Counted from the stretch's first letter, positions 8,220-17,117 are shown. The stretch: DNA of 53,124 nt from Bacillota bacterium (GCA_009711785.1 VENA01000037.1:1-53124); one strand, 5' to 3'. Program-made: numbers and translations. The notes: a model not told the origin generated them from the letters alone.

Positions 8220-8599
8220 AAAATACCCATAAACAAGTTTTTTTGAAGTAGGTAAAAAGCAAAATTTTACACAAGTTTCAAAAATAGAGTTTTAAGCAGA
8301 AGAATTATAAGAATATAGATTTGTTAGAAAAAGACTTTGTGGGTCAGATAGATAGGAAAGGTCTCTAAGGGTCGATTTTATTAGGTCGAACTTTAGAGCT
8401 TTTTTAATCTAGATTTAGAAAAAACAAATGAAAAATATGGAAGGTGTTAAACATTAGATAGAGAATATAAATATAATAAAGAGAGTGATATTACAAGATT
8501 TTTTGAAGTGAAATACATATTAGGCTAGGTACTTTATATAACACACTATTGACGATAGTCCGCAAAAAGCATGTGGACCACCGCAAGATAGTCTAGACG
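8214..8599 (+). repeat. gene-less repeated cassette, copy B
   Basis: 386 bp, nearly identical to copy C (19099-19481) and similar to copy A (2893-3278). No ORF is supported. It contains the conserved hairpin/U-tract and ends in an attC of the same subtype. Confidence 0.82.
8363..8405 (+). terminator. hairpin with U-tract in repeated cassette B
   Basis: Stem CTCTAAGG with CTTTAGAG, then C and six Ts. Same structure as copy A, with A-U pairs where A has G-U. Confidence 0.65.
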
Positions 8600-8605
8600 T
8601 TATCT
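8536..8605 (+). other. attC site 11
   Basis: 70 bp. Left core ATATAAC, right core GTTATCT. Same subtype as sites 3 and 24, which end the other copies of this cassette. Confidence 0.9.
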
Positions 8606-8653
8606 GCTATTAATTGAATTAATAAATGAATAAGAATTAAAAAGAGAAAATTT

Positions 8654-8932
8654 ATGTTATATGGATTGGCTAGTATTATAGTGATTTTAATGTGGGTAAT
8701 TATTATAAGAAAAGAAATTCAAAGAATACATATGGGTGATATTATTATTCTTGTTCCTAGAAAAATGTCTAATTATTCACAAATAGTATTGGGTGTATTA
8801 TTTCTCTGGATATCTTATTATAGGTACGTATCTTTAAGTAGTTATAGTGATTTAATTGTAGAAGACAAAGTAGATTCAATTTATGTATTAGCAGTTTTAT
8901 CCATAATTATAGTATCATTAATGACAAAGTGA
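8654..8932 (+). CDS. small membrane protein, unknown
   Basis: 92 residues with hydrophobic segments near 3-17, 44-58 and 73-90. The loop RKEIQRIHMGDIIILVPRKM is basic and probably cytoplasmic. The upstream AAAAAGAGAAAA is a weak ribosome binding site compared with its neighbours, so the start is less sure. Family not recognised. Cassette between attC 11 and 12. Confidence 0.65.
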   Translation: MLYGLASIIVILMWVIIIRKEIQRIHMGDIIILVPRKMSNYSQIVLGVLFLWISYYRYVSLSSYSDLIVEDKVDSIYVLAVLSIIIVSLMTK

Positions 8933-9012
8933 TGATTATTCAGAAGTTTTTAAGAACAAAAAAACTAACGAACTAGTTGATGAACAATAAAAATTAGTGT
9001 TTAATAAACAAC

Positions 9013-9081
9013 ATATAACAAAGGCTTAAAATCATCCTATTAAAAACGTATAGGACGACTTTAAGCCTAAGGACGTTATCT
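9013..9081 (+). other. attC site 12
   Basis: 69 bp. Left core ATATAAC, right core GTTATCT. Arms AGGCTTAAAATCATCCTAT and ATAGGACGACTTTAAGCCT pair almost perfectly. Confidence 0.92.
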
Positions 9082-9149
9082 GTAATAGCAAAATCATTAA
9101 GAAAATAAAATTAAAGAGTAAATATTCACATGAAATAGGGGGATATAAA

Positions 9150-9644
9150 ATGATTTTTGAATCAAAAACTTTTTATATAGATTTCGTAGAGAAGAAAGAT
9201 TTAAAAAATATAGTTGATGTGTATAATACTAATAAAAATTTTTTAGTAAATCATATGGATGCTAATAAAATTACGTATGAATGGTTACTTGAAGAATTAG
9301 GGTCGATGAAAAAAGCAGATTTTTATTCTTGTAAAGTAATTGAAAAGAGTTCAGAGAAACTAATAGGAGTAATTGATTTTAAGACAGGTGAAGAAACATA
9401 CTTATCACTTTTGATGATACATAATGATTATAAAGGTAAAGGGTTTGGGAAATTAATTTATCAGACATTAGAAAAATATATTAGCTCAATAGGAAGCAAA
9501 TGTATAAGAATAGATGTAGTTACTAATTATGATGACACTGTTGTTGATTTTTGGGCTAGAAATGGCTTTTATAAAGTTAAACCTATAGAATTAAATTGGA
9601 CAGGAAAAATTTTACCTGCTATGATAATGAAAAAAAATATATAA
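9150..9644 (+). CDS. GNAT family N-acetyltransferase
   Basis: 164 residues. Acetyl-CoA motif A is visible as LLMIHNDYKGKGFGKLIYQ near residue 90 (core KGKGFGK, the R/QxxGxG/A loop). The WARNGFYKVKP segment near 132 is motif B. Overall length is standard. Start ATG follows TAGGGGGATATAAA. Transfers acetyl from acetyl-CoA to an unknown amine. Cassette between attC 12 and 13; GNATs are among the commonest integron cassette products. Confidence 0.9.
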   Translation: MIFESKTFYIDFVEKKDLKNIVDVYNTNKNFLVNHMDANKITYEWLLEELGSMKKADFYSCKVIEKSSEKLIGVIDFKTGEETYLSLLMIHNDYKGKGFGKLIYQTLEKYISSIGSKCIRIDVVTNYDDTVVDFWARNGFYKVKPIELNWTGKILPAMIMKKNI

Positions 9645-9709
9645 TTATTTGAGAACTTTTAAAATGTATATAGATTTTTAGGAATGTAATTGCTGTTTGC
9701 TGCTACTAC

Positions 9710-9779
9710 AGATAACATAGCATTTGCAACAGTCCGCGAGGAACATGTGGACCGTTGCGATATGCTAAAGACGTTAAGT
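9710..9779 (+). other. attC site 13
   Basis: 70 bp. Left core AGATAAC, right core GTTAAGT; arms TTTGCAACAGTCC and GGACCGTTGCGA. Confidence 0.88.
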
Positions 9780-9900
9780 GAAACACTCATAAAGTGCAAT
9801 AAAAAAGATGTTAGTTGATTAAATTCATCATATTTATGTGCGTAATGTTGTATTAGAAGCACATTAAAATTAAATATTTTTAGAATATTTTAAAAATGAG

Positions 9901-10587
9901 GTGTGGACGATTAAAGATTTTAATATATTAAATTATATCCTGATTGGACTAAAACTAAGCAAATAGATAAGGGATGGTCTAATGATAATAAATATTGTAT
10001 AACAGATAAATTAGGTAGAAAATTTTTACTTAGGGTGTCCAGTATAGATGAATATAACAAAAAGAATATGGAATATGAGAGAGTAAAAAGGGTTTCAAAA
10101 ATAGGAATACTTATGTCAATGCCTATAGAGTTTGGCATATGTGATAACGGTAAAAAAGTATATTCTCTTTTTTCATGGATAGATGGAGAAGATGCTGAAA
10201 ATGCACTTCCTAATTTTAACAAAAGCGAACAATATAAACTAGGAATACAATCTGGTAGAATACTAAAGAAAATACATTCTATAGTGGAGTTGGTAAATCA
10301 AGAGCCTTGGGAAGAATATGATAGATATATTTTTACATGGAGAGTAAGCATACCTTTTGCTATAGGTTATATACATGGTTACTTTGATAATAACGTACCA
10401 GATGAGTTTTTTAGACTAATGTCGTTGTATAATGCTGCAAATATAATAGCTTCAATTCCGTGGGCTATACCATTTGGAGAAGTAGATATAAACAACATGC
10501 TAACAAAATGCAGATGAAATATATAGCAGTTATAATGGCTTTGAAACGTATATACCTAAATGGTATAAGCATCCAGAAGAAGTGTAG
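9901..10587 (+). pseudogene. APH-like aminoglycoside/macrolide phosphotransferase-family kinase, double frameshift
   Basis: Three frames together read one kinase-like protein of about 225 residues. GTG 9901 gives TIKDFNIL; a shift near 9925-9935 leads to LYPDWTKTKQIDKGWSND, then KYCITDKLGRKFLLRVS and VYSLFSWIDGEDAE. A second shift near 10505 leads from INNMLTK to DEIYSSYNGFETYIPKWYKH and a stop at 10587. This order (DKGWS loop, FLLR lysine-strand position, SWIDG hinge, WYKHPEE tail) is typical of small APH-family kinases. However, the HxDxxxxN catalytic loop is not visible, so an internal deletion is also likely. Dead gene within a cassette that keeps both attC sites. Confidence 0.75.
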
Positions 10588-10638
10588 GGAAATTTTTTTG
10601 CGTGTAAAAAACTGTGGATAGTTTATGGTAAGTGCATC

Positions 10639-10707
10639 ACTTAACAAAGGTTTTCCTTCATCCTACGAAAAAGATGTAGGAAGGCAGAAAGCCTAAAAAA
10701 GTTAGGT
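10639..10707 (+). other. attC site 14
   Basis: 69 bp. Left core ACTTAAC, right core GTTAGGT. Arms GGTTTTCCTTCATCCTAC and GTAGGAAGGCAGAAAGCC. Confidence 0.88.
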
Positions 10708-10761
10708 GATATTTAAGATATTGGTCAAACATAATTAATAGAATGTAAGAAAGGAAAAACG

Positions 10762-11643
10762 ATGAATAATATAATAGAAGAAGTTTATAAAGAATTATAT
10801 AAATTTGGATTATTAGAAAGTAAAAATATTGACTTACAAGAGATACGAAACAAAGATGGGATTTTTTTATTCAGAGTTATATATAAGAATAAACATTATG
10901 TAATGAAGTATTTTTTAAAAAAAGAATATACTAGAGAGATAAAAAACTATTCTATTCTTAAGGAACTAAATATACCGACAATTAAAGTATTTGCTTATAC
11001 AGATAGAGCTTTATTGCTTGAAGATTTAGAAATAAGCAAAAGATATAGATTAGGAAAAGAAAGAGATTTATCAGATATTGAAGTGGCAAAGGCACTTGCG
11101 ATTTGGTATATCAGTTTGCATAAAAAGGGGACAAAATATATAACTAAAAAAGATAATAATCTGTACAAAGAAAGTAATATTATTACAAGAGATAACATTA
11201 CTTTAATAAGAAATAGTTCTAACACCAAAGACAAGACAGTATGGAAATTAATATTGGATAACTTTGATTCTATTTTAAATAAAGTTGATAATCTTGAACA
11301 AACTCTTACTTATAATGATTTTTATTGGACTAACCTTGTAGTTGGTAAAGATAAGAAAGAGGCAATAATGTTTGATTATAATTTCCTAGGTATAGGATTT
11401 AGATATAGTGACATTAGAAATGTATGTTCATCATTATCAAAAGAAGCTGGGGAAGTATTCATTAAAGAATATGGTGAGATAGATGAAACTGAAAAAATAA
11501 TTGATGATGGTTTATCAATCCTTGTTACATTAATATTTGCATATAAAAGGCCCAAATTTCCTGAATGGGCTCAAAACTCCCTAAATTCTGTATATAATGG
11601 AGAGTTGGAAAAGGTCATTAAAAAGATATTAGACTTACATTAA
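10762..11643 (+). CDS. phosphotransferase (APH/choline-kinase-like fold)
   Basis: 293 residues. FRVIYKNKHYVMKYFLK holds the ATP-binding lysine strand near residue 50. ALLLEDLE is the hinge. LTYNDFYWTNLVV near 188 matches the catalytic HxDxxxxN loop with Tyr-Asn-Asp in place of His-x-Asp. MFDYNFLGIGFRYSDI matches the DFD/DFE metal-binding segment. AAGAAAGGAAAAACG precedes ATG. Substrate unknown (aminoglycoside, sugar or lipid amino-alcohol are possible). Full length and apparently intact, unlike the kinase just upstream. The attC following it is only a left half. Confidence 0.78.
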   Translation: MNNIIEEVYKELYKFGLLESKNIDLQEIRNKDGIFLFRVIYKNKHYVMKYFLKKEYTREIKNYSILKELNIPTIKVFAYTDRALLLEDLEISKRYRLGKERDLSDIEVAKALAIWYISLHKKGTKYITKKDNNLYKESNIITRDNITLIRNSSNTKDKTVWKLILDNFDSILNKVDNLEQTLTYNDFYWTNLVVGKDKKEAIMFDYNFLGIGFRYSDIRNVCSSLSKEAGEVFIKEYGEIDETEKIIDDGLSILVTLIFAYKRPKFPEWAQNSLNSVYNGELEKVIKKILDLH

Positions 11644-11682
11644 TATATTAACAGAATAAGTAACTCTATCATAATAAACATC

Positions 11683-11715
11683 ACCTAACATACAATTTTC
11701 GATATTCTACAAAAA
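11683..11715 (+). other. attC site 15, left half only
   Basis: ACCTAAC followed by ATACAATTTTCGATATTCTAC and an A-run, i.e. left core, left arm and loop. The right arm and right core are absent, and the next reading frame starts immediately. Marks a deletion junction between two cassettes. Confidence 0.75.
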
Positions 11716-12117
11716 TTGCAAGATGATGATATATGTTTTGGATGCTACAACTTTGAACATGGTGACATTTTTCCTGATGATGGTTTGATTATTTACGAAG
11801 ATGAATTGATAAGATGTCAATTTGAGAAATACCCACGTGCAACTGGTCAGACAATTATAGTTTCTAAAGAACATTATGAGGATATTTCAGAAATGCCATT
11901 AGAGCTTGGTACTTATATACTTAAAATGACCAATCGTTTAATTGAATTACATAAAGAAATACTTGGTGAGGAAAAAGTGTATTTTTGCACTATATGTGAT
12001 GGGAAGAGAAACCATTTACATTTTCAATTATTACCGAGACTTAAAGGTGAATTAGGTGGTTATGGACATTTTGTGAAAGAAGAAGGGATTCTCATGGATT
12101 ACCATGAGAATGCTTAG
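11716..12117 (+). CDS. HIT family protein with HxHxQ motif, 5' end fused to a half attC
   Basis: 133 residues from TTG 11716. CFGC at residues 7-10 and the GQTIIVSKEHYEDI strand fit a HIT fold. The active-site motif is NHLHFQLLPR, HxHxQ rather than HxHxH, as in the GalT branch of the superfamily where the third position is Gln. No Shine-Dalgarno is visible because the leader is replaced by the attC half. The start may be lost and expression may depend on upstream translation. The C-terminus appears complete. Function: probable nucleotidyl hydrolase/transferase, substrate unknown. Confidence 0.72.
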   Translation: MQDDDICFGCYNFEHGDIFPDDGLIIYEDELIRCQFEKYPRATGQTIIVSKEHYEDISEMPLELGTYILKMTNRLIELHKEILGEEKVYFCTICDGKRNHLHFQLLPRLKGELGGYGHFVKEEGILMDYHENA

Positions 12118-12168
12118 ATATTTAGAAAAAAACTGTCAGATTTTGAGTAGAATCGAGTAAAAAACTTC

Positions 12169-12237
12169 TCATAACAAAGTCTTTCCGACATCCTACGAAA
12201 AACATGTAGGACGATGGAAAGCCCAGAAACGTTAGCT
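12169..12237 (+). other. attC site 16
   Basis: 69 bp. Left core TCATAAC, right core GTTAGCT. Arms GTCTTTCCGACATCCTAC and GTAGGACGATGGAAAGC. Confidence 0.9.
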
Positions 12238-12352
12238 GAAATAAATCAACATGATTTGGCATTCATATTTTAGGTCATTATTGTAGTGTATTTTATTGAG
12301 TAATTTAATTATTAGCTATTATTATAGTTATTGATAAGAAGGAGTAGATATA

Positions 12353-13111
12353 ATGCGAGTAAAGAAACTTACGGTTAATGAAATGATTTTTAGTATAATA
12401 TGTCTAACCATTATTTTTTTTATTGGTCAAGGTATATTAAGAATAATACCACTTATTATAATTATATTGTTTGGCGATATAACCTTAAATAATGATATGG
12501 AAATAGAGAGAAATAAAAAATTCATATATGCATTTATACTAGTATTTATTCTTTATATGAGTATTCAAGGTTACTATGACTATATTAATATTTCAAATAG
12601 AATAGGAGATTCATTATTTAAAGGGCTTTTAATTAACTTGCCTGTAACAATGACTATATTTACAGCATATTTTTTTGGAGTTAGGATTAAAGATTTTAAC
12701 TGGAAACTTAGTTTATCAAGCTTACCTTTAGTTTTACTAGTATGGCTATCTATTGAAATAATACCATTCATGGAATATATGAGGTCAAGTAGTATAACAG
12801 ATTTTATTAGTAATATTATTATTAATGTACCTTTTAAGATTTACTATCCAAGTATAGTTGAAGAAATGATTTTTAGAGGACTGTGTTTTAGTGGTCTATT
12901 AACAATTGGTTTAGGTGAGGATAAATCTAATATAATACAAGCAGTAGTCTTTGGACTTATTCATATTCTTAATTACGATCAGTTTTCTATTAATATCATC
13001 CTGTTAATTGTACCACAAATATACATAGGATTTTTAATAGGCAAAATCTATATAAACACAAAATCATTAACACCTTGTATTTTTTTACATTCACTAATAG
13101 ACTCGATATAA
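12353..13111 (+). CDS. CPBP family intramembrane glutamic endopeptidase
   Basis: 252 residues, multi-pass (about seven hydrophobic segments). CPBP (Abi) motifs: motif 1 EEMIFRG near residue 172 (EExxxR), motif 2 VFGLIHILNY near 200 (FxxxH), motif 3 LHSLIDS at the C-terminus. Catalytic Glu, Arg and His are present. ATG follows AAGGAGTAGATATA. Members cleave or modify membrane substrates, and several are bacteriocin self-immunity proteins. The ~350 bp after it has no recognisable attC. Confidence 0.88.
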   Translation: MRVKKLTVNEMIFSIICLTIIFFIGQGILRIIPLIIIILFGDITLNNDMEIERNKKFIYAFILVFILYMSIQGYYDYINISNRIGDSLFKGLLINLPVTMTIFTAYFFGVRIKDFNWKLSLSSLPLVLLVWLSIEIIPFMEYMRSSSITDFISNIIINVPFKIYYPSIVEEMIFRGLCFSGLLTIGLGEDKSNIIQAVVFGLIHILNYDQFSINIILLIVPQIYIGFLIGKIYINTKSLTPCIFLHSLIDSI

Positions 13112-13464
13112 AAAAGAATTAAATGCTTTTAGAAAACGATAGGAAAATAATTACCGAGCTATATTTTGATACTTACTTAAACAAATGATAAGTTAATGAT
13201 GAAATATTTCAAATTAGCTTTAAGAGTAGAAAAACAAAAGATTCAATTGAAGAAGTTATAATGTAATCAATTAATTTTTCATATTATAATTCGAATGATG
13301 TAGTCATTAAATACCTAATAAAACTTTTAGAGAATTGTCTGTATAAAATTTAAAATATACATTCTTTAAGATAAATTATAGCTAATATGAAAATATTAAA
13401 GAATGAGCGAATATATAAAATATAGAAGTTAGCTAATTTACAATACTTATTTGAGGTGAAAATT
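13112..13464. other. gene-less AT-rich stretch without attC
   Basis: I see no ORF, attC or hairpin terminator here. A GTTAGCT heptamer at 13429 resembles a right core but has no partner arm. The site that should end the CPBP cassette is probably deleted or decayed. Confidence 0.5.
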
Positions 13465-13836
13465 ATGTTACTGATTTATTTTATAATATTGATGACTATA
13501 CCTTTAATGATGACAACAATTGGATTTGTTTGGAGGAAAAAACCTCCTAAAGCAATTAATTGGGTATATGGTTATCGTACATCTAAGTCAATGAAAAATC
13601 AGGAAACATGGGAATTTGCAAACAAATACTTTGGGAACCTTTGGTATAAAATTGGTATTGCATTAAGTATTATTTCTATAATAGTGTTTTGTGTGTTTAT
13701 AAATAGTACAGATCTTACAAAGGAAAAGGTTTTTGGTCTTTGGATAATACTTCAATCTATTTCGTTACTTATACCTATTATTCCAACTGAAATATCATTA
13801 AAAAAGAATTTTGATAAAAATGGCAATCTAAGATAA
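13465..13836 (+). CDS. SdpI family membrane protein
   Basis: 123 residues from ATG 13465 (TTGAGGTG 6 bases upstream). Three hydrophobic segments (about 3-20, 60-82, 93-110). The SdpI-family signature NWVYGYRTSKSMKNQETW sits near residue 32, followed by ANKYFGNLWYKIG. SdpI in Bacillus is the immunity protein against the SdpC toxin. Shorter homologues like this one are common, with unknown or proposed antimicrobial-peptide immunity roles. Bounded downstream by a degenerate attC. Confidence 0.88.
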   Translation: MLLIYFIILMTIPLMMTTIGFVWRKKPPKAINWVYGYRTSKSMKNQETWEFANKYFGNLWYKIGIALSIISIIVFCVFINSTDLTKEKVFGLWIILQSISLLIPIIPTEISLKKNFDKNGNLR

Positions 13837-13845
13837 TAATCTAGT

Positions 13846-13898
13846 AGATAACTAGAGTTCTGAAGTACGGGACGTCGGTAACAGTATAATCGTTACAT
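13846..13898 (+). other. attC-like site 17, short/degenerate
   Basis: 53 bp. Left core AGATAAC, right core GTTACAT, with GGGACGTCGGTAAC between; the central arms are shortened. Its position between two genes supports a deleted attC. Confidence 0.5.
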
Positions 13899-13951
13899 GA
13901 CAGTGTCATCTATTTACCTACCAGATAGAATATATTAAGGAGATTAAAGGT

Positions 13952-14713
13952 ATGAAAAAAAGAAAACTATCAACAAAAATTATCATCACAATATTAGTTG
14001 TTTTGATAGTATTTATTAGTGTATCAATCGCTAATTCATTTTATGGAAATCCAATATCAAAGGCAGTAGCAGCTAAAAAAATTAATGACTATGTAATTAG
14101 TAATTATAGTGACATTGACTTGGTTATTGAAGAGCCAAAATATAATTTCAAGTTTAGCGAATATTATTCTAATGTTTACTCTGAAGAGGATATTGACGTT
14201 CATTTTCTTGTAAAATATAGTAATCGAAGAATATATGATGATTATGAAATAGATGTTCTAAGTGGATGGAATACCCTGAGGAGAATGGAAGCAGAATACG
14301 CAACACTTCTTACACCATTATTAAAAGAAGAATTTGTTGATTCATTTAATAGAGTTAATGTAGAATATCCGAAAAAAATCAATAAAGCAGATATTACAAA
14401 GATGTTAAATACACCTTTGAATGTTAATGATGGAGAGTATAAAAAGTTATGGCTTAATTTAAAACATGTGGACATGACTGTTGAATCACTTTCAACCAAT
14501 CTTAAAAGACTACATAATGTACTAATAAAAAAAGGTTATTATATTGATGAATATGTTCTTTGGATTGATGGAGAAGGACAATATGATTACATTAATGTGA
14601 CAGGTATTAAAGCGAATATGATATGTGATGGATTAACTGAATTGATTCAATATTCTAAGGATAATAGAGAAGAAGCTTTTCAGAAATATGGAATCAATAC
14701 ACACTTTAAATAG
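13952..14713 (+). CDS. YfjL-like membrane-anchored protein
   Basis: 253 residues. One N-terminal TM segment (about 10-30) is followed by FYGNPISKAVAAKKINDYV and a long extracytoplasmic domain, matching the start of Bacillus YfjL-like proteins (GNPxSK near the membrane exit). AAGGAGATTAAAGGT precedes ATG. No enzymatic motif is visible. Probably exposed outside the membrane. Cassette followed by attC 18. Confidence 0.75.
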   Translation: MKKRKLSTKIIITILVVLIVFISVSIANSFYGNPISKAVAAKKINDYVISNYSDIDLVIEEPKYNFKFSEYYSNVYSEEDIDVHFLVKYSNRRIYDDYEIDVLSGWNTLRRMEAEYATLLTPLLKEEFVDSFNRVNVEYPKKINKADITKMLNTPLNVNDGEYKKLWLNLKHVDMTVESLSTNLKRLHNVLIKKGYYIDEYVLWIDGEGQYDYINVTGIKANMICDGLTELIQYSKDNREEAFQKYGINTHFK

Positions 14714-14733
14714 AAATTTATGGTAACACCATC

Positions 14734-14804
14734 ATGTAACATAACATTCTGTTCACCCTACGAAAAACATGCAAGGCGACAGAGAATGCTCAGACCATTT
14801 ATAA
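14734..14804 (+). other. attC site 18, right core degenerate
   Basis: About 71 bp. Left core ATGTAAC. The right core reads ATTTATAA where GTTATAA is expected. Inner arms CATTCTGTTCACCCTAC and AAGGCGACAGAGAATG still pair. Right-core damage should reduce recombination. Confidence 0.72.
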
Positions 14805-14845
14805 GACATTTGAGGAATATTAAGGTGAATAAAGGAGTTGAAAAT

Positions 14846-15604
14846 ATGGAAAAATTAATATTTAAAAATTCCAGGGGGCTATCTTTGGTGGGAAATTTAT
14901 ATACTTCAGATTCAAATAGTATTGTTATCATGGCTCATGGTTTTACGAATAATAAGTCTTCTCAAGGCAGATTTGATAAGATTGCTGAAGCCTTGAAAAA
15001 ACAGCACTTTAATGTATTTGCTTTTGATTTTAGCGGGTGTGGCGAAAGTGCCCCGGATATCCTCAACGCTGCCAATGAGGTAGATGATCTGAATTCAGCA
15101 ATTGAATTTATGAAATCAAAAGGGTATCAGAGCATCGCATTATTTGGAAACAGCCTTGGCTCTTTAATATGCCTAAGATGTTTTAGACCAGAGATTGAAA
15201 CCATGGTTCTGATGGGTGCATTGACTCACAGCATGAAATACGATTGGAATGAGGAATTTACACAAGAGCAAATAATTGAATTGGATAGAAAAGGTTTCAT
15301 AACACTTAATAGCTTAGAGCTAGGCATTCGTCGTGTGGGACATCAAATGTTGCAGGATTTTGGAGAAATTGATCAAGAGAAATTGTTGAAAGATGTATCA
15401 TGTCCAGTCCTAATCATTCATGGGAATAACGATGAAGATAAGGAAGAGCTACAGCTACTAGCTAATACAAAAAAGGGTTTACACTTGTTATCGGAGACAT
15501 CAGAACTTGTCGTGATTGATGGAGCAAAACACGGCTGTAGAGAACATTTAGATCGGGTTATTGAGTTAACAACGGAATGGTACTTGAAACATTTAGGAAA
15601 ATAG
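14846..15604 (+). CDS. alpha/beta hydrolase (serine hydrolase)
   Basis: 252 residues from ATG 14846 (AAAGGAGTTGAAAAT); upstream in-frame codons overlap attC 18 and are rejected. Order: SIVIMAHGFTNNK oxyanion region, FAFDFSGCGES, IALFGNSLGSLICLR as nucleophile elbow (GNSLG, Ser), VLIIHGNNDED as the acid loop and DGAKHGCREH as the catalytic His loop. A full Ser-Asp-His triad is visible. Resembles dienelactone hydrolase/acylpeptidase-like esterases. Its codon use looks somewhat GC-richer than the neighbours, hinting at a different donor. Confidence 0.9.
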   Translation: MEKLIFKNSRGLSLVGNLYTSDSNSIVIMAHGFTNNKSSQGRFDKIAEALKKQHFNVFAFDFSGCGESAPDILNAANEVDDLNSAIEFMKSKGYQSIALFGNSLGSLICLRCFRPEIETMVLMGALTHSMKYDWNEEFTQEQIIELDRKGFITLNSLELGIRRVGHQMLQDFGEIDQEKLLKDVSCPVLIIHGNNDEDKEELQLLANTKKGLHLLSETSELVVIDGAKHGCREHLDRVIELTTEWYLKHLGK

Positions 15605-15711
15605 AGAAGTTTCGAATACATGGATAAAGGATTATTAGGGATGTGATTACACTAGACTTGTCTTCTCTAAATTTACAAAGGAGATATTATTAACAAAACG
15701 CTTTAAACATC

Positions 15712-15840
15712 TTATAACACAGCACTTCCCAACAAACGCCTAATGATTACTAGGTTAGAGTTATTTAAAGTAAAATGCAATTGGATAGTAATAAGTGTTT
15801 ATAAAGTGGGCGTCCAGCGGGAATTGTCAAAACGTTATAA
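15712..15840 (+). other. attC site 19, long form
   Basis: 129 bp. Left core TTATAAC, right core GTTATAA. Outer arms ACTTCCCAACAAACGCC and GGGCGTCCAGCGGGAA pair. The centre is an AT-rich insert of about 60 bases. Confidence 0.82.
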
Positions 15841-15959
15841 GAAATTACGATATAAGGGGGGGGCTTTGAAGTCATTTTATTAAACTTAAAGTGATACGTA
15901 TATTATAAAAAATAGATAGACAAATCATTTATATAACATTTTATAGAAAGGATGGTAGT

Positions 15960-16496
15960 ATGGAAAAATTAATTATAAAACAAGCAGGAGATAATCATCT
16001 AGAAGAAATAAAAGATATTGTAAAGGAGGCTTTTGATAGACCGGGGAAGAATGAACATTTTAATGAATGGGAATTTGTTGACAAGGTAAGGAATGATTCT
16101 GGATTTATTCCAGAATTATGTTTAATTGCAGCAGTTGATAAGGAAATAATAGGATATATTATGTTATCAAAGGCTTTAATTGGTAAGAATGGTGGATTAT
16201 CATTAGGACCATTAGCAGTTAAACCATCGTACCAGCGTAAAGGAATTGGCAAAAGGCTTATAAATTATGGAATGAAAAAGGCCAAAGAAAAAGGATTTGA
16301 ATGGATTGTACTTACTGGTGGAGATTACTATACTCAATTTGGGTTTGAATCTGCTTCAAAATATGATGTTGTATTATCTAATAATCATCCTGAGAACTCT
16401 TTTTTAAAAATTAAATTTTTGGATAGCAATAGAGAAGTATCCGGTAAAATGAGATTTTGTGATTCTTTTTATAATGAAAATGGAGAGTTGCTATAA
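15960..16496 (+). CDS. GNAT family N-acetyltransferase (YhbS-like), copy 1
   Basis: 178 residues. LSLGPLAVKPSYQRKGIGKR near residue 80 contains the acetyl-CoA loop QRKGIG. GGDYYTQFGFESASKYD near 120 is the YhbS-type product-side motif. AAAGGATGGTAGT precedes ATG. A near-identical gene lies at 46553-47089, and about 60 bp of leader (from GTGATACG) is also shared. This copy retains its own attC sites on both sides. Confidence 0.9.
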   Translation: MEKLIIKQAGDNHLEEIKDIVKEAFDRPGKNEHFNEWEFVDKVRNDSGFIPELCLIAAVDKEIIGYIMLSKALIGKNGGLSLGPLAVKPSYQRKGIGKRLINYGMKKAKEKGFEWIVLTGGDYYTQFGFESASKYDVVLSNNHPENSFLKIKFLDSNREVSGKMRFCDSFYNENGELL

Positions 16497-16573
16497 GAAA
16501 AATTAACATTTATCACTTTATACATCATACTATTATTTTATGAAGGTTTATAGGGGGAAGGAGTCGTCGCTTC

Positions 16574-16643
16574 TTATAACATGTTGCTTATAAACAGTCC
16601 ATAAAAAACGTATGAACCATCGAAAACAGACGATCCGTTAGAT
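16574..16643 (+). other. attC site 20
   Basis: 70 bp. Left core TTATAAC, right core GTTAGAT. Arms are imperfect (CAGTCCAT versus ATGAACCATC). Confidence 0.82.
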
Positions 16644-16737
16644 GAAAAATAAAAGTTGAAAACATTATTAAGTTTTAGTCTTAAATTAGTAGATTAATAT
16701 TCAGTTTTATAAGACTTTATTTTAAGGGTGGGTATTT

Positions 16738-17031
16738 ATGATTTTACCAACACATATTGTAGCAACAGGAGGAATTATATTTAATAATAATATTGAGGTG
16801 CTGCTTATAAAAAATCCACGTAAAGGATGGGAATACTCAGGTGGAATAGTTGAAAATGGAGAAACAGTAATACAAGGTTTGAAAAGAGAAATAAAAGAAG
16901 AAAGTGGTGTTGAAATAGATATAATAAATATGGTTGGTATATATTCTAATACTAAGCAAAAGAAGGGATATAATGGTGTTGAAGTAATTCCTACAATAGT
17001 AAATATAGATATTGATAAGAGAGAAGAATAA
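16738..17031 (+). pseudogene. Nudix hydrolase, 3' end replaced by the tail of a CHAP gene
   Basis: 97 residues. The N-terminal strand THIVATGGIIFNN and a complete Nudix box GGIVENGETVIQGLKREIKEESGV-like (GxE...REIKEESGV) are present. The family usually needs about 140-160 residues, and the C-terminal helix is missing. From 17014 onward the DNA matches 28451-28540, the last ~75 bases of the CHAP-domain gene plus its 3' flank, in another frame. The chimera ends at a TAA inside the borrowed DNA. Probably inactive or unstable. Start ATG follows AAGGGTGGGTATTT. Confidence 0.85.
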
Positions 17032-17117
17032 TAATATACGAGGGTATATAAGAATACCAGAAGAGTATACGTACGTTTCAGAAGATAAATCTGACTAAGA
17101 GTTGTTTAAACACATCA

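Noticed and set aside
13429..13435. GTTAGCT heptamer as an attC right core after the CPBP gene
   Set aside because: No left core or complementary arms within 100 bp upstream.
14720..14845. N-terminal extension of the alpha/beta hydrolase
   Set aside because: It is translated attC 18 sequence; ATG 14846 has a good Shine-Dalgarno.
16534..16846. Leftward frames antisense to the GNAT gene copies (also near 46534-46845)
   Set aside because: Similar to each other only because the sense genes are duplicated; no initiation signals.
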